From RGIG3994 sp964461635 (lineage in GTDB: Bacteria; Bacillota; Clostridia; Oscillospirales; CAG-272), in contig CAYWVC010000006.1 of assembly GCA_964461635.1 (NCBI GenBank), positions 1-42,177 of the forward strand: 42,177 nucleotides of DNA, given 5' to 3'. The notes below the pieces were generated by a model, which searched no databases, was not told the DNA's origin, and was given only the letters and a program-made list of their open reading frames with translations. Each line of letters opens with the position of its first letter. The stretch's first letter is position 1. Positions 8,385-18,660 of this stretch are shown here, one piece after another. Both the position numbers and the translations under genes were made by a program.

Positions 8385-10580
8385 ATGCAAGAGATAAAGC
8401 GAAACAAGATATGGTCGCTCCTGTACACTCCGGGGGATCCCGAGTGCGATCGGGCGATCGCGGAGATCTCCGAGAAGACCGGACTGTCGCAAAAGAGCGC
8501 CTGCCTTATATGGAATCGGGGATTTCGAAGTGCCGCGGAAGCCGAACGCTTTCTGCAGAACGAGGAAGCGGTCCTGCACGATCCTATGCGGCTGAAGGAT
8601 ATGGACAAAGCTCTTGCCCGCATACGCCGTGCGGTCGAGAACAAGGAGACTGTTGCGATCTACGGCGATTACGACGTTGACGGGGTCACGTCGGTAAGTA
8701 TGCTCTACCTGTATCTGAGGTCGCTCAACGCCGGAGACATAGAATACTATATTCCGAGCCGTGACGGTGAGGGCTACGGGCTCTCCTGCTCGGCGATCGA
8801 TAAGCTCAAGGCGAAGCAGGTGGATCTTATAATAACGGTCGATACGGGTATAACGGCAAACGAGGAGGCAACCTACGCCGCTTCGCTCGGTATAGATATG
8901 GTGGTGACCGATCACCACGAGTGCCGCCCCGAGCTCCCCGAATGCTGTGCGGTGGTGAATCCGCATCGCGAGGACAGCGAATATCCCTTCCGTGAGCTTG
9001 CCGGTGTCGGCGTGGTGTTCAAGCTCGTGTGCGCGTACGAGATGATGCTCTGCCGTGAGAGGGGGGAGCCCGAGATCGACGGAATACGCAGGATCTGCTA
9101 CGAGTACGGCGACCTTGTTTCAATCGGAACCATCGCCGACGTTATGCCGATAGTTGACGAGAACCGACTTATCGTTAAGCTTGGGCTTCGGATGATAGAG
9201 AAAACGGGGCGTCCCGGGCTTGCCGCGCTTATCGACGCGGCGAATACTCCCGCGGCATCCTCGTCGCAGACACCGAAGAAAAGGAAGATAACCTCGGGCT
9301 TTATCGGTTACGGTATAGCGCCGAGGATAAACGCCGCCGGCAGAATAAGCAGTGCGACAAAGGCGGTTCGGCTCCTGCTTGCCGACGATATGACGTTGGC
9401 TCGCGAATACGCCGCCGAGCTTTGCGAAATAAACCGACAGCGGCAGATAGAGGAAAACCGCATCGCGGATCAGGCTTACAAGAAGATCGAGAAGAGCTTT
9501 GATCCCGAGAACGATCGGGTCATAGTTATAGAGGACGATAATTGGCAGCAGGGCATTATCGGTATCGTTGCCTCGCGGATCACGGAGCGCTACGGACTCC
9601 CGTCCCTGCTCATCTCCTTTGACGGAGCCACCCGCGGGTATCCGAGCCCCGACGATATCGGAAAGGGCTCGGGCAGATCGGTGAAGGGAATGAACCTCGT
9701 TAACGCTATGAACAGCTGTGACGATCTGCTCTGCAAGTACGGCGGGCACGAGCTCGCGGCGGGGCTGACGATCGAGCGTGACAAGATCCCCGAATTTACC
9801 CGTCGGATCAACGAGTACGCGAAAACCGTTCTGACCGACGACAAGCTCAATATCTGCCTTGAGGCGGATTGCGAGCTTGATATGCGCGACCTCAATATGC
9901 AATTTGCGCAGGAGATACTCAGGCTTGAGCCCTTTGGCGTTGCCAATCCCGTGCCGCAGTTCGTCCTGCGCGGAGCCGTGGTCAATCGGATCATTCAGAT
10001 CGGCGGCGGAAAGCACCTCAAGCTCATAGTGGAGAAGGACGGTATACAGCTTACCGCGATCTGCTTCGGAATGACCGAGGCAAAGGCGGATATCAACGAG
10101 GGCGAGCCGATAGATCTGCTCTTCTCGGTGGATATCAACGATTATCAAAACGTGCGCAGTGTTCAGCTCATCGTACACGATTGCAAGCCTTCGGAGTCGG
10201 TCAAGCGCGATATCGAGCGCGGCGCGGCTCGCTTTGCCGAGGTACGGGCGGGCGCCGAATTCTCCCCCGAGGAGGATATCGTGCCCGATCGCTCCGATTG
10301 CGAAAAGGTATATATCCTGCTTCGGCGCGAGGCACGGAACGGTAAGACCGTTATGTCGATCCGCCGTATCCTTTCCTTGCTCGCGCGGAATTCGCACGGC
10401 AGACGGATAGGCTACGTAAAGCTGAAATTTATTTTGCTCATCTTCTACGAGCTCCGAATATGCGGTGTCGAGCCTCTCGGGGACGACGTATTTGAGTTCG
10501 ATATGTACTTTAACGGCTCCAAGACGAGCATAGATAAATCTTCTATACTGAGAAAATTAAGAAGTCAATGTAAAGGATAA
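8385..10580 (+). CDS. recJ: Single-strand-specific exonuclease RecJ
   Basis: A 5'-3' single-strand DNA exonuclease of recombination and repair. The 731-aa protein has DHH-family metal motifs DYDVDG (about 95-100), DTG, and TDHHE with DHH at about 176-178, then the DHHA1 region with GSGRSVKG and KYGGHELAAGL. It is longer than the E. coli enzyme (577 aa), the extra part being a C-terminal domain as in Bacillus RecJ. I use ATG 8385, preceded by GGAGAAG; in-frame GTG 8364 and ATG 8373 are alternatives with poorer sites. A 68-nt AT-rich gap separates it from the RseC-like gene; no convincing promoter or terminator lies there. Confidence 0.93.
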   Translation: MQEIKRNKIWSLLYTPGDPECDRAIAEISEKTGLSQKSACLIWNRGFRSAAEAERFLQNEEAVLHDPMRLKDMDKALARIRRAVENKETVAIYGDYDVDGVTSVSMLYLYLRSLNAGDIEYYIPSRDGEGYGLSCSAIDKLKAKQVDLIITVDTGITANEEATYAASLGIDMVVTDHHECRPELPECCAVVNPHREDSEYPFRELAGVGVVFKLVCAYEMMLCRERGEPEIDGIRRICYEYGDLVSIGTIADVMPIVDENRLIVKLGLRMIEKTGRPGLAALIDAANTPAASSSQTPKKRKITSGFIGYGIAPRINAAGRISSATKAVRLLLADDMTLAREYAAELCEINRQRQIEENRIADQAYKKIEKSFDPENDRVIVIEDDNWQQGIIGIVASRITERYGLPSLLISFDGATRGYPSPDDIGKGSGRSVKGMNLVNAMNSCDDLLCKYGGHELAAGLTIERDKIPEFTRRINEYAKTVLTDDKLNICLEADCELDMRDLNMQFAQEILRLEPFGVANPVPQFVLRGAVVNRIIQIGGGKHLKLIVEKDGIQLTAICFGMTEAKADINEGEPIDLLFSVDINDYQNVRSVQLIVHDCKPSESVKRDIERGAARFAEVRAGAEFSPEEDIVPDRSDCEKVYILLRREARNGKTVMSIRRILSLLARNSHGRRIGYVKLKFILLIFYELRICGVEPLGDDVFEFDMYFNGSKTSIDKSSILRKLRSQCKG

Positions 10581-10602
10581 GGCTGAAACGCCGTGGTGAC
10601 TT

Positions 10603-12819
10603 ATGTTCGTAAATCCGGAGGAATCCTTCCGCAGGCTGGTAAGTACCCTTACCGCGACCGGGAAGAAATATGATATTGACAAAATAACCCGTGCGTACGA
10701 ATATGCAAGCCGTATGCACGAGGGGCAGCTGCGACTCAGCGGAGAGCCGTATATCACGCACCCCCTTGCCGTGGCGCAGATCGTCGCGGGGCTGGAGCTT
10801 GATACCGATTCTATCTGCGCCGCTCTGCTTCACGACACGGTCGAGGATTGCTCCGAGAAGACCGACCTTAAGGAAATAGAGAAGCTGTTCGGACCCGAGG
10901 TCGCTATGCTCGTCGACGGTCTGACGAAAACGGTTAATCTTCCCGTTGACGATCGGGAGGACGAGCATATCGAGAACCTTCGCAAGATGCTGCTCGCTAT
11001 GTCGAAGGATATAAGGGTCATACTTATCAAGCTCTGCGACCGCTTGCACAATATGCGCACCCTTGACGCAAAGCCCGACCCGAAGCGGCGGATAATAGCC
11101 CTTGAGACTATGCAGGTATACGCGCCGTTGGCTCACAGGCTCGGTATACAAAAGGTCAAGCAGGAGCTTGAGAATCTCGGGCTTATGTACCTTGATCCGA
11201 TAGGCTACGGCGAGGTAAAGGACGATATTGAGAAGAGATACGGTCAGAATCTGAACTTTATCGAGCATATTCGCAACCAAGTCGATGCCAGCCTGCGTGA
11301 AAACAATATCGACTTCGTGCTTGAGGGGCGGATAAAGTCGGTATACAGCGTTTACAAGAAGATGTATACGCAAAACAAGAGCTTCGATGAGATATACGAC
11401 TTTTACGCCTTGCGCGTGATCGTCGGCACCGAGCTTGAGTGTTATACCGTGCTGGGACTTATACACGAGATGTTCAAGTCTATGCCGGGGCGCTTCAAGG
11501 ATTACATTTCGACCCCAAAGCCGAATATGTACCGTTCGCTTCATACGACGGTCATCGGGCGGGACGGCGTACCGTTTGAGGTGCAGATCAGAACCCGTGA
11601 GATGCATCAGATCGCCGAATACGGTATCGCGGCGCATTGGAAATACAAATCGGGCGAGAAGGGTGCCGAAAGCATAGACAAAAAGCTTGAGTGGATAGCA
11701 AGGCTCATTGAGACCGAGGACGGAACCCGCGATCCCGAGGAATTTATGAGCGCACTTAAGAGCGACATATATCACGACGAGACCTTCGTTTTCACTCCCA
11801 AGGGCGACGTTATTGCCCTTGCGCACGGTGCAACGGTCATAGATTTTGCCTACGCGATACACTCTGCCGTGGGTAACAAGATGATCGGCGCGAAGATCAA
11901 CGGTATGATAGTTCCGATCGACCGCGTTCCGCAAAACGGCGAGATAGTGGAGATACTTACCTCGTCGGCTTCAAAGGGACCGAGCCGCGATTGGCTGAAG
12001 ATCGTTCAGACGAGTGAGGCAAAGACCAAGATACGGCAGTGGTTCAAGAAGGAAAAGCGCGCCGATAATATCGTCGTCGGCAAGTCGGCGGTTGACAGCG
12101 AGCTCCGCCGGTACAATACGCCGTATACCGAGGTACAGCGCAACGAGATAGTCGAAAACGTCGGAAAACGCTCGGGCTTCAATACCGCTGACGACGTTTA
12201 TAATACGTTGGGCTACGGCGGCTTGGCGATATCCAAGCTTGCATCAAAGCTTCACGATGAATTCGAGCGTCTTATCAAGCCCGCGCCCGAGCCCCCGGTT
12301 ATTACCGAGGTCGAGCAGGTGCAGCTTGCGAAGGCACCGCGGACCGGGAAGGGCAGCGGAGTTATCGTCGACGGCGAGGCAGGCTGTCTCGTTAAGTTTG
12401 CGAAGTGCTGTAATCCGTTGCCGGGGGACAGCATCGTGGGCTTTATCACCAAGGGCTACGGAATATCCATACACAAAAGGGACTGCCCGAATGCCGTTGC
12501 GGGGGTCAATAACCCCGAGAGCGCCGACCGTTGGGTAGATGCCATATGGGAATACCGTGCCGAGCAGAATACCTCGGATATTTACGAGGCTACGATCGTT
12601 ATAACTGCGTACGACTCAATTATGCTTATCGCGGATATTACCGCTGCTCTGGCAGAGATGCGGGTCGCGCTGTTGCAGATCAACTCTCAGAAAAAAGGCG
12701 AGAACAGTGTGCTTATCAACCTCAAGGTGGGGTGCAAAAACATCGATCATTTCAATTCCATAGTTTCGAGGCTCAGGTCGCTTCGTGACGTGGATGACGT
12801 AAAACGGGGATTTTCATAA
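10603..12819 (+). CDS. relA: Bifunctional (p)ppGpp synthetase/hydrolase (RSH)
   Basis: Long RelA/SpoT homologue of 738 aa controlling the stringent response. Domains in order: HD hydrolase with LLHDTVEDC and DRLHNMRT; synthetase with YDFYALRVIV and the RFKD loop (GRFKDYIS) typical of bifunctional enzymes; TGS (TFVFTPKGD ... AIHSAVG); a conserved-cysteine/zinc-finger segment KFAKCCNPLPGD; and a C-terminal ACT domain. All catalytic signatures appear intact. It starts 22 bp after recJ and its stop overlaps the dtd ATG by one base. recJ-relA-dtd-hemZ is a familiar order in Clostridia. Confidence 0.95.
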   Translation: MFVNPEESFRRLVSTLTATGKKYDIDKITRAYEYASRMHEGQLRLSGEPYITHPLAVAQIVAGLELDTDSICAALLHDTVEDCSEKTDLKEIEKLFGPEVAMLVDGLTKTVNLPVDDREDEHIENLRKMLLAMSKDIRVILIKLCDRLHNMRTLDAKPDPKRRIIALETMQVYAPLAHRLGIQKVKQELENLGLMYLDPIGYGEVKDDIEKRYGQNLNFIEHIRNQVDASLRENNIDFVLEGRIKSVYSVYKKMYTQNKSFDEIYDFYALRVIVGTELECYTVLGLIHEMFKSMPGRFKDYISTPKPNMYRSLHTTVIGRDGVPFEVQIRTREMHQIAEYGIAAHWKYKSGEKGAESIDKKLEWIARLIETEDGTRDPEEFMSALKSDIYHDETFVFTPKGDVIALAHGATVIDFAYAIHSAVGNKMIGAKINGMIVPIDRVPQNGEIVEILTSSASKGPSRDWLKIVQTSEAKTKIRQWFKKEKRADNIVVGKSAVDSELRRYNTPYTEVQRNEIVENVGKRSGFNTADDVYNTLGYGGLAISKLASKLHDEFERLIKPAPEPPVITEVEQVQLAKAPRTGKGSGVIVDGEAGCLVKFAKCCNPLPGDSIVGFITKGYGISIHKRDCPNAVAGVNNPESADRWVDAIWEYRAEQNTSDIYEATIVITAYDSIMLIADITAALAEMRVALLQINSQKKGENSVLINLKVGCKNIDHFNSIVSRLRSLRDVDDVKRGFS

Positions 12820-13283
12820 TGAAAGCAGTGCTTCAAAGGGTAAAATGCGCGTCGGTCGCGGTTGACGGCGAGACCGTCGGCGAATGCGGCGGCGGATTGC
12901 TCGTCCTTCTCGGCGTAGCCGATGGGGATACAGAGGAGGACGCGCGCCTTCTCGCCGCAAAAATACTGAAGCTCAGGATCTTTTGCGATGACAACGGCAA
13001 GATGAATCTGTCGTTGCTTGACGTCGGCGGCGAGATGCTCGTCGTCTCGCAGTTTACGCTGCTTGCCGATTATTCACACGGAAACCGTCCCGACTTTTTC
13101 GGTTCGGCAAAGCCCGATGAGGCGAACAGACTTTACGAATATTTCGTTTCGCTCGTGGGGGCGGAGCTCGGGCACGTCGGGACCGGGATTTTCGGCGCGG
13201 ATATGAAGGTCAGCCTTGTCAACGACGGTCCGGTAACAATAGTGATGGACAGCTTAGTGCTGAGAAAGGGGAAACGGCAATGA
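12819..13283 (+). CDS. dtd: D-aminoacyl-tRNA deacylase
   Basis: Hydrolyses D-aminoacyl-tRNAs, keeping D-amino acids and mischarged glycine out of proteins. The 154-aa product is of standard length and has both active-site signatures: SQFTL at 77-81 and GPVT at 137-140. Start and stop are shared with its neighbours: TAATG with relA and ATGA with hemZ, so the three genes are translationally coupled. Confidence 0.95.
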   Translation: MKAVLQRVKCASVAVDGETVGECGGGLLVLLGVADGDTEEDARLLAAKILKLRIFCDDNGKMNLSLLDVGGEMLVVSQFTLLADYSHGNRPDFFGSAKPDEANRLYEYFVSLVGAELGHVGTGIFGADMKVSLVNDGPVTIVMDSLVLRKGKRQ

Positions 13284-14770
13284 GGGTCAACGTGGAGGGA
13301 AATCTTAATAAATATTACGTTCAGACTCTTTGTATGGTGTTTTTTCCGGGAGTGAAGTTCTCCGACAGTGAGGAAAACGACGACGGTCTTGCGATAAACG
13401 TGCATATCACCGACGATGGGGATGAGGTAACGGCAAGGGTTGAGCTCTTCCGCGACGGTCAGATGACCGAGGCGGTGAGGTCCGAAAAATACAAGCCCGA
13501 GCTCCCCGCCGAGCGAACGGTTAAGGTCGCGGTGGGGGCGGCGGTCATTGCCGCAGCGGGCGATCTTGTCGGTTATCGCCCTTCGTGGGGGATGCTTACC
13601 GGGGTCAGACCGTCCAAGGTGGCGACCGAGCTGCTCCGCAAGGGGTACAGCAAGACGAGGGTCAAGAAGCTTTTGGCATCCGAATATTTTGTGATACCAA
13701 AGAAGGCTTCGCTCGCGACCGAGGTTGCGCTGAACGAGGCGGCGATAATAGGTACCCCGGACCCTCTCGGGTGCAGTCTGTACGTTTCGATTCCGTTCTG
13801 CCCGACGAGGTGTGCCTACTGCTCCTTCGTTTCGTACACCTCAAAGCGTCTGCTGTCGCTGATTCCCGAATACGTTGAGAGAATCTGCAACGATATTCGT
13901 GCCACTTTGCGGACGATAAACGATCTGGGCTTGCACCTCAAGACCGTTTACATAGGCGGAGGTACACCCACGATCCTTACGCCCGATCAGCTTCGACGGG
14001 TGCTCTCAGCCATATGTGAGGGAACGGACACTTCGGCACTTGAGGAATTTACGCTTGAATCGGGGCGCCCCGATACGATAACGGCAGAGAAGTTTGCGGT
14101 GGCAAAGGAATATACGGTGGATCGGGTCTGCGTCAATCCGCAAAGCCTTTGTGACGAGGTGCTTGCCAATATCGGGCGTGAGCATACGAGCGAAGAATTT
14201 TTCCGTGCTTATGATATTGCCCGTGCCTCGGGCATAAAATATATCAATACCGACCTCATAATCGGTCTGCCGGGCGATAGCTTCAAGACCTTCTCGGCAA
14301 CCTATGACAGGATCCTTCAGCTGCGTCCCGACAACGTGACCGTTCACACCTTCTGCGTGAAGAAGTCCTCCGACATCCTGCGCCGCGGGAGCGACGTATA
14401 TTCGCTTCGCGGGGGGGATTCGGGCAAATGTGTGGACTATTCGCAGATCAAGGCGGTGCAGGCGGGATACAAGCCCTACTATATGTACCGCCAGAAGAAT
14501 ACCGTCGGAAATTTCGAGAACGTCGGCTTTGCGTTGGATGGAGCCGAGGGACGGTATAATATTTATATGATGGAGGAAATACACAGCATTTTCGCCGTTG
14601 GCGCGGGTGCTGTTTCAAAGATGGTAAAATATCCGTCGGATGATGGTGAAAAGCCGGTGATCCGTCGCCTGTTTAATCAGAAATATCCCTATGAATATTT
14701 GAGCGACGATCGCTCGGCGGAGCTCTGCGACCAATATCGGGAGTTTTACCGTGAGTATTACGGTTTATAA
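13280..14770 (+). CDS. hemZ: HemZ-type radical SAM protein (coproporphyrinogen III dehydrogenase-like)
   Basis: A 496-aa radical S-adenosylmethionine enzyme. The [4Fe-4S] ligands are in FCPTRCAYCSF, near residues 173-183, followed by the SAM-binding YIGGGTPTILT. An N-terminal domain of about 165 residues precedes the radical SAM core, which is the HemZ architecture. HemZ is annotated as an oxygen-independent coproporphyrinogen oxidase, but many members occur in bacteria without a full haem pathway, and no other haem gene is in this window, so the substrate is uncertain. It overlaps dtd by ATGA and ends two bases before the next gene. Confidence 0.88.
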   Translation: MRVNVEGNLNKYYVQTLCMVFFPGVKFSDSEENDDGLAINVHITDDGDEVTARVELFRDGQMTEAVRSEKYKPELPAERTVKVAVGAAVIAAAGDLVGYRPSWGMLTGVRPSKVATELLRKGYSKTRVKKLLASEYFVIPKKASLATEVALNEAAIIGTPDPLGCSLYVSIPFCPTRCAYCSFVSYTSKRLLSLIPEYVERICNDIRATLRTINDLGLHLKTVYIGGGTPTILTPDQLRRVLSAICEGTDTSALEEFTLESGRPDTITAEKFAVAKEYTVDRVCVNPQSLCDEVLANIGREHTSEEFFRAYDIARASGIKYINTDLIIGLPGDSFKTFSATYDRILQLRPDNVTVHTFCVKKSSDILRRGSDVYSLRGGDSGKCVDYSQIKAVQAGYKPYYMYRQKNTVGNFENVGFALDGAEGRYNIYMMEEIHSIFAVGAGAVSKMVKYPSDDGEKPVIRRLFNQKYPYEYLSDDRSAELCDQYREFYREYYGL

Positions 14771-14772
14771 TT

Positions 14773-15681
14773 ATGAAATATTGCAAAAAAAATATAGGAG
14801 ACGTCGATGAGGTAAAGCGTTTTATAAAAGAATGCGAGGACAGCTTTGAGGCTCGGCTTGACCGTGCGGTGGCTGAGGCGTGCGAGGACCGTTCGCTTAA
14901 GGTACTCTCCCTTTCGGGGCCCACCTGCTCGGGAAAGACCACGGCGGCAAAAAAGCTGATCACCGAGCTTGAGCGTATAGGTAAAAAGGTACATATCGTT
15001 TCGATAGACGATTTTTACCTTGATAAGCAAAGACTGCCGCGAAGGGACGGAAAGCCCGACCTTGATTCGGTCGCGGCTATAGATCTGCCCGAATTCGAGA
15101 GGTTCGTTGATAGAATATTTGCGGGCGAGCCCGCCGACCTGCCGCACTTTGATTTTATTTCCGGATGCCGTGCGGGATTTGAAACGATAGATCCCGACGA
15201 TGACGATATGTTCCTCTTTGAGGGTATACAGGCGGTCTATCCGGAGATAACGGCTCTGCTCCACCGTGTGGATCATCGGAGCCTCTTCATCTGCGTCGGG
15301 GATGCGATCGACGTCGGCGGCAACGTATTTCAGCCCAACGAGATAAGGCTGATCCGGCGTATCGTACGAGATAACAATTTCCGCGGAGCGAGTCCGGAGT
15401 ACACCTTCTTCCTTTGGGAGGGGGTGCGGCAAAACGAGGAGGAGAACATACTTCCGTACTCCGATGCTTGCGACATAAAGATAGATTCGGTGATGCCGTA
15501 CGAGATCAATCTGATGGTAAGGTATCTGCGACCGCTGCTTGAGGGTGTCCCGAAGGACAATGAGTACCGTGCGTCAGCCGAACGTTTGCTTTCGAAGACG
15601 GAGGGGATCGTTACCTTTGATCCGTATCTTATTCCGGACGGATCGCTGTATTATGAATTTATAAAGAGAAAAGGACAATGA
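14773..15681 (+). CDS. Uridine kinase-like nucleoside kinase
   Basis: A 302-aa P-loop kinase of the phosphoribulokinase/uridine kinase family. The Walker A motif GPTCSGKTT is at residues 49-57, followed by the SIDDFYLD substrate segment (Asp of the nucleoside site) and FLFEGIQAVYPE. Many clostridial relatives carry an extra N-terminal TGS-like half and are about 550 aa; this one has only about 45 residues before the P-loop, so it is the short form. Nucleoside phosphorylation for salvage is the likely activity. It overlaps mtaD by ATGA, which suits joint nucleoside salvage. Confidence 0.82.
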   Translation: MKYCKKNIGDVDEVKRFIKECEDSFEARLDRAVAEACEDRSLKVLSLSGPTCSGKTTAAKKLITELERIGKKVHIVSIDDFYLDKQRLPRRDGKPDLDSVAAIDLPEFERFVDRIFAGEPADLPHFDFISGCRAGFETIDPDDDDMFLFEGIQAVYPEITALLHRVDHRSLFICVGDAIDVGGNVFQPNEIRLIRRIVRDNNFRGASPEYTFFLWEGVRQNEEENILPYSDACDIKIDSVMPYEINLMVRYLRPLLEGVPKDNEYRASAERLLSKTEGIVTFDPYLIPDGSLYYEFIKRKGQ

Positions 15682-16946
15682 GGACGGTAATAAAAAATGC
15701 AACCTTGATCGACGGGCAAGAAGCCTTCGTGTCGGTCAAGGACGGTCGGATAGAGAAGATATCGGCATCCCCGATAAAGGGGGACGAATATATAGAGGCT
15801 CACGGGTGCCTTTTGATCCCGGGCTTCTACAATACGCACTGTCACAGCGCTATGACGTTTTTGCGCGGATATGCGGACGATCTTCCGCTTCAGGAATGGC
15901 TCTTTGAACGGATATTCCCGGCGGAGGACCGTATGGACGCCGACGTTGCATACGATGCGTCTATGCTCGCGATAGCCGAGATGCTTGCGGGGGGGACGGT
16001 GTCCTTCTCCGATATGTATATGTTTATGGACGCGACGGCGCGCGCGGTCGCCGAAACGGGTATTAAGGCTAACCTTGCGCGCGGGTACTCCTCGGACGGT
16101 AATACCACCGCCGGGAACGACCGTCGCCTTGCGGAGTCGTTGGCACTTTACCGCGAATATAACGGTTACGGTGACGGGCGCGTGACCGTGGACCTTTCGG
16201 TTCACGCCGAATATACGAACGTTCCGTCTGCCGTTGAGCGGATAGCCGACGCCGCGGCAAAGCTTGGGGCGGGGATACAGATCCACCTCTCCGAGACCGA
16301 ATCGGAGCACAAGGGATGCACAGCGCGCTACGGCAAGACTCCCGCAGAGTGGTTTGAGTCGCTCGGGATCCTTGATCTCCCCGTGTGCGCCGCGCACTGT
16401 GTGTACGTGAATGACGGTGATATCGGGATCCTTGCCCGGCACGGAGTGAGCGTTGCGCACTGCCCGTCAAGCAATCTTAAGTTAGGGAGCGGTATTATGC
16501 CGCTTGAGAGCCTTAGCCGTGCGGGGTTGAATATAGCGCTCGGCACCGACGGCGCATCATCAAACAACAGACTTGATATGCTTCGCGAGCTTCAGCTTGC
16601 CGCGCTGATACATAAGGGCGTAAGTCGGGACCCGAGGCTCGCCCGTGCCGCCGATGTGCTGACTATGGCTACCGTGAACGGTGCGGCGGCGCAGGGACGC
16701 GGTGATTGCGGGAGCGTTGAGGTCGGCAAGAAAGCCGATCTGATACTGCTTGATCTTGATACGCCGCACAACGTGCCGTGCTATGATCCGCTGTCCGCCG
16801 TTGCGTACAGCGCGACCTCATCCGACGTTCGTATGACGATGGTAGACGGCAGGGTGCTTTATCTTAACGGCGAATACAAGACTTTGGATATAGAAAAGGT
16901 CAGATCAAACATAAAAAGGGACGTGCAAAGGATAAATCTCCGATAA
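15678..16946 (+). CDS. mtaD: Amidohydrolase: 5'-methylthioadenosine/S-adenosylhomocysteine deaminase-like
   Basis: A 422-aa metallo-amidohydrolase. Metal and catalytic residues of the subfamily are visible: NTHCH (His54, His56), IHLSETESE (His203, Glu206), AAHCV (His240) and GTDGASSNN (Asp291). The FLRGYADDLPLQEWL segment after the HxH is typical of MtaD and related adenosine-type deaminases. The predicted reaction is deamination of methylthioadenosine or S-adenosylhomocysteine to inosyl compounds. Guanine or chlorohydrolase-type activity cannot be excluded by motifs alone. Placement with the nucleoside kinase supports purine-nucleoside metabolism. Confidence 0.85.
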   Translation: MRTVIKNATLIDGQEAFVSVKDGRIEKISASPIKGDEYIEAHGCLLIPGFYNTHCHSAMTFLRGYADDLPLQEWLFERIFPAEDRMDADVAYDASMLAIAEMLAGGTVSFSDMYMFMDATARAVAETGIKANLARGYSSDGNTTAGNDRRLAESLALYREYNGYGDGRVTVDLSVHAEYTNVPSAVERIADAAAKLGAGIQIHLSETESEHKGCTARYGKTPAEWFESLGILDLPVCAAHCVYVNDGDIGILARHGVSVAHCPSSNLKLGSGIMPLESLSRAGLNIALGTDGASSNNRLDMLRELQLAALIHKGVSRDPRLARAADVLTMATVNGAAAQGRGDCGSVEVGKKADLILLDLDTPHNVPCYDPLSAVAYSATSSDVRMTMVDGRVLYLNGEYKTLDIEKVRSNIKRDVQRINLR

Positions 16947-16959
16947 GGGGTGGTTACTT

Positions 16960-18660
16960 TTGTCCCGGACCGAAGGGAAGAGCAGCTTCCTCGGCGGTGT
17001 TACGGTCCTTACCGTATCTACCGCCGCGGTCAAGCTGATCGGGCTGTTTTACAAGATACCGCTGATAAAGCTCGTCGGTATGGACGGTATGGCGTATTTT
17101 TTAGCGGCATACCATATATATACGTTGCTGTTTACGGTATCCACGTCGGGACTGCCCGTAGCGGTCTCCATACTTGTTGCGCGGAGCCTTGCGCGCGGAC
17201 GTGACCGCGATGCGGAGAGGGTTTTTCACGTATCCCTTACACTGTTTTCGCTGATAGGGGCGTTGCTCGCCCTCGGGCTTTACTTTTCGGCGGATGCGGC
17301 GGCGATCTCCGTTGGGATTCCCGATGCCGCGCCGTGTATACGCTCGATCGCACCGGCGTTGCTCTTCGTGGCTTCCGGCAGTGCGATCAAGGGGTATTTT
17401 CAAGGGCGGCAGGATATGCGTCCGACGGCAATGTCACAGCTGATCGAATCTTCGGGCAAGCTCGTGCTCGGGCTTGCTTTTACGCGCGCGGCGATTGCGT
17501 ACGGTCTGCCGACCGAGCAGGTGGCGGCATTTGCGATCGCGGGTCTGACCGCCGGGAGCTTCTTGTCTACGGTCTATCTGGCAGTGCGCAGGATAGTTGC
17601 GGCAGGGCGTATCCGGGCGAGGTCGGGTGACTCCTTGGCACACGGCGGGGCAGAGTCCCTTACCGTTCGAGGGGTCGTTGCCGAGCTTGCCACCGTATCG
17701 GCACCCATAACGCTTGGGGCGGCGGTGATGAGCGTTGCGGGGATCGTTGATACCGCGCTCGTTTCAAGGCGGCTTCAGGCGGCGGGATTTGCCCCCGCCG
17801 CGGCTAATCTTATGTATTCCGATTACGGGAACCTTGCGATCCCGATGTTTAATCTTATTCCGTCGTTCGTCACTCCCGTGGCGCTTTCGATGACACCGAT
17901 GCTGACCGAGGCGGCACAAAGGCAGGATTGCAGACGCGAACGTGAGCTTATGGCGGGGGCTCTGCGCCTTTGCGCGATAGTGGCGATCCCTTCCTCGTTT
18001 GGGTTGGCGATCTTCGGCGACGATATACTTACACTGATCTTTCGCACGCAGACCTCCGCCGTTACGGTAGCCGCTCCGCTGTTGACCGTTCTTTCACCCG
18101 CGATCTTTTTTTCTTGCGTAATGACGGTCACAAATGCGGCGCTTCAGGCATACGGCAAGGCGCACAAGCCTATAATTTCCACCGCCGTAGGCGTTGCGGT
18201 CAAGATAGGAACGGAGTTTTTGCTTGTCGGAAGACCGGAGATAAACATATTCGGGGCACCTATAAGCACACTTCTCTGTGACCTTACCGTCGTTATGATA
18301 AATCTGTACTTCATTGAAAAATATACGTCGGGAACCGGAAAGGCGGGGGTGTTCGGAGTCTTCGGTCGCCCGTTGCTTGCCTCGGCTGCAGCGGGGACAG
18401 CCACGGTACTGTTTGCCGGGGCGATTAAGCATTTCGTTGGGAGATCGGCGTATACCGTGATCCCGATAATTGCCTTTAACGTGACCGTTTACGCTGTAAC
18501 CTCGCTATACACCGGGGCGGTCGGCGGAGAGGATATAAAGCTGATCCCACGGTGCGAAAGGCTCGGGGACGTAATATGTAATTTTGAAAAAAGAAGGAAG
18601 CACTATGGAAAGAGAAGAAAAAATCAAGGCACTGAAGGAGAAGAAAAACTATTGCTTTGA
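16960..18660 (+). CDS. spoVB: SpoVB-type lipid flippase (MOP superfamily)
   Basis: A polytopic membrane protein of 566 aa with about 12-14 hydrophobic segments, of the SpoVB/polysaccharide-flippase branch of the MATE/MurJ superfamily. It opens with GVTVLTVSTAAVKLIGLFYKIPL, typical of the family. In Bacillus, SpoVB is needed for spore cortex, and paralogues flip lipid-linked wall precursors. The start is TTG 16960 with AAGGGGTGG at 16945-16953. The last 56 nt overlap the start of mazG, giving a charged tail (KRRKHYGKRRKNQG) that may be incidental. The order spoVB-mazG is the same as yabM-yabN in Bacillus. Confidence 0.88.
   Translation: MSRTEGKSSFLGGVTVLTVSTAAVKLIGLFYKIPLIKLVGMDGMAYFLAAYHIYTLLFTVSTSGLPVAVSILVARSLARGRDRDAERVFHVSLTLFSLIGALLALGLYFSADAAAISVGIPDAAPCIRSIAPALLFVASGSAIKGYFQGRQDMRPTAMSQLIESSGKLVLGLAFTRAAIAYGLPTEQVAAFAIAGLTAGSFLSTVYLAVRRIVAAGRIRARSGDSLAHGGAESLTVRGVVAELATVSAPITLGAAVMSVAGIVDTALVSRRLQAAGFAPAAANLMYSDYGNLAIPMFNLIPSFVTPVALSMTPMLTEAAQRQDCRRERELMAGALRLCAIVAIPSSFGLAIFGDDILTLIFRTQTSAVTVAAPLLTVLSPAIFFSCVMTVTNAALQAYGKAHKPIISTAVGVAVKIGTEFLLVGRPEINIFGAPISTLLCDLTVVMINLYFIEKYTSGTGKAGVFGVFGRPLLASAAAGTATVLFAGAIKHFVGRSAYTVIPIIAFNVTVYAVTSLYTGAVGGEDIKLIPRCERLGDVICNFEKRRKHYGKRRKNQGTEGEEKLLL

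Noticed and set aside
9120..10397. Long antisense frame opposite recJ (and a similar one opposite relA at 10543-11934)
   Set aside because: No ribosome binding site or family similarity; plus strand is fully explained by RecJ and RelA.
18584..18660. Frameshift between spoVB and mazG
   Set aside because: Both proteins are of normal length for their families; the 56-nt overlap is better explained as overlapping genes.
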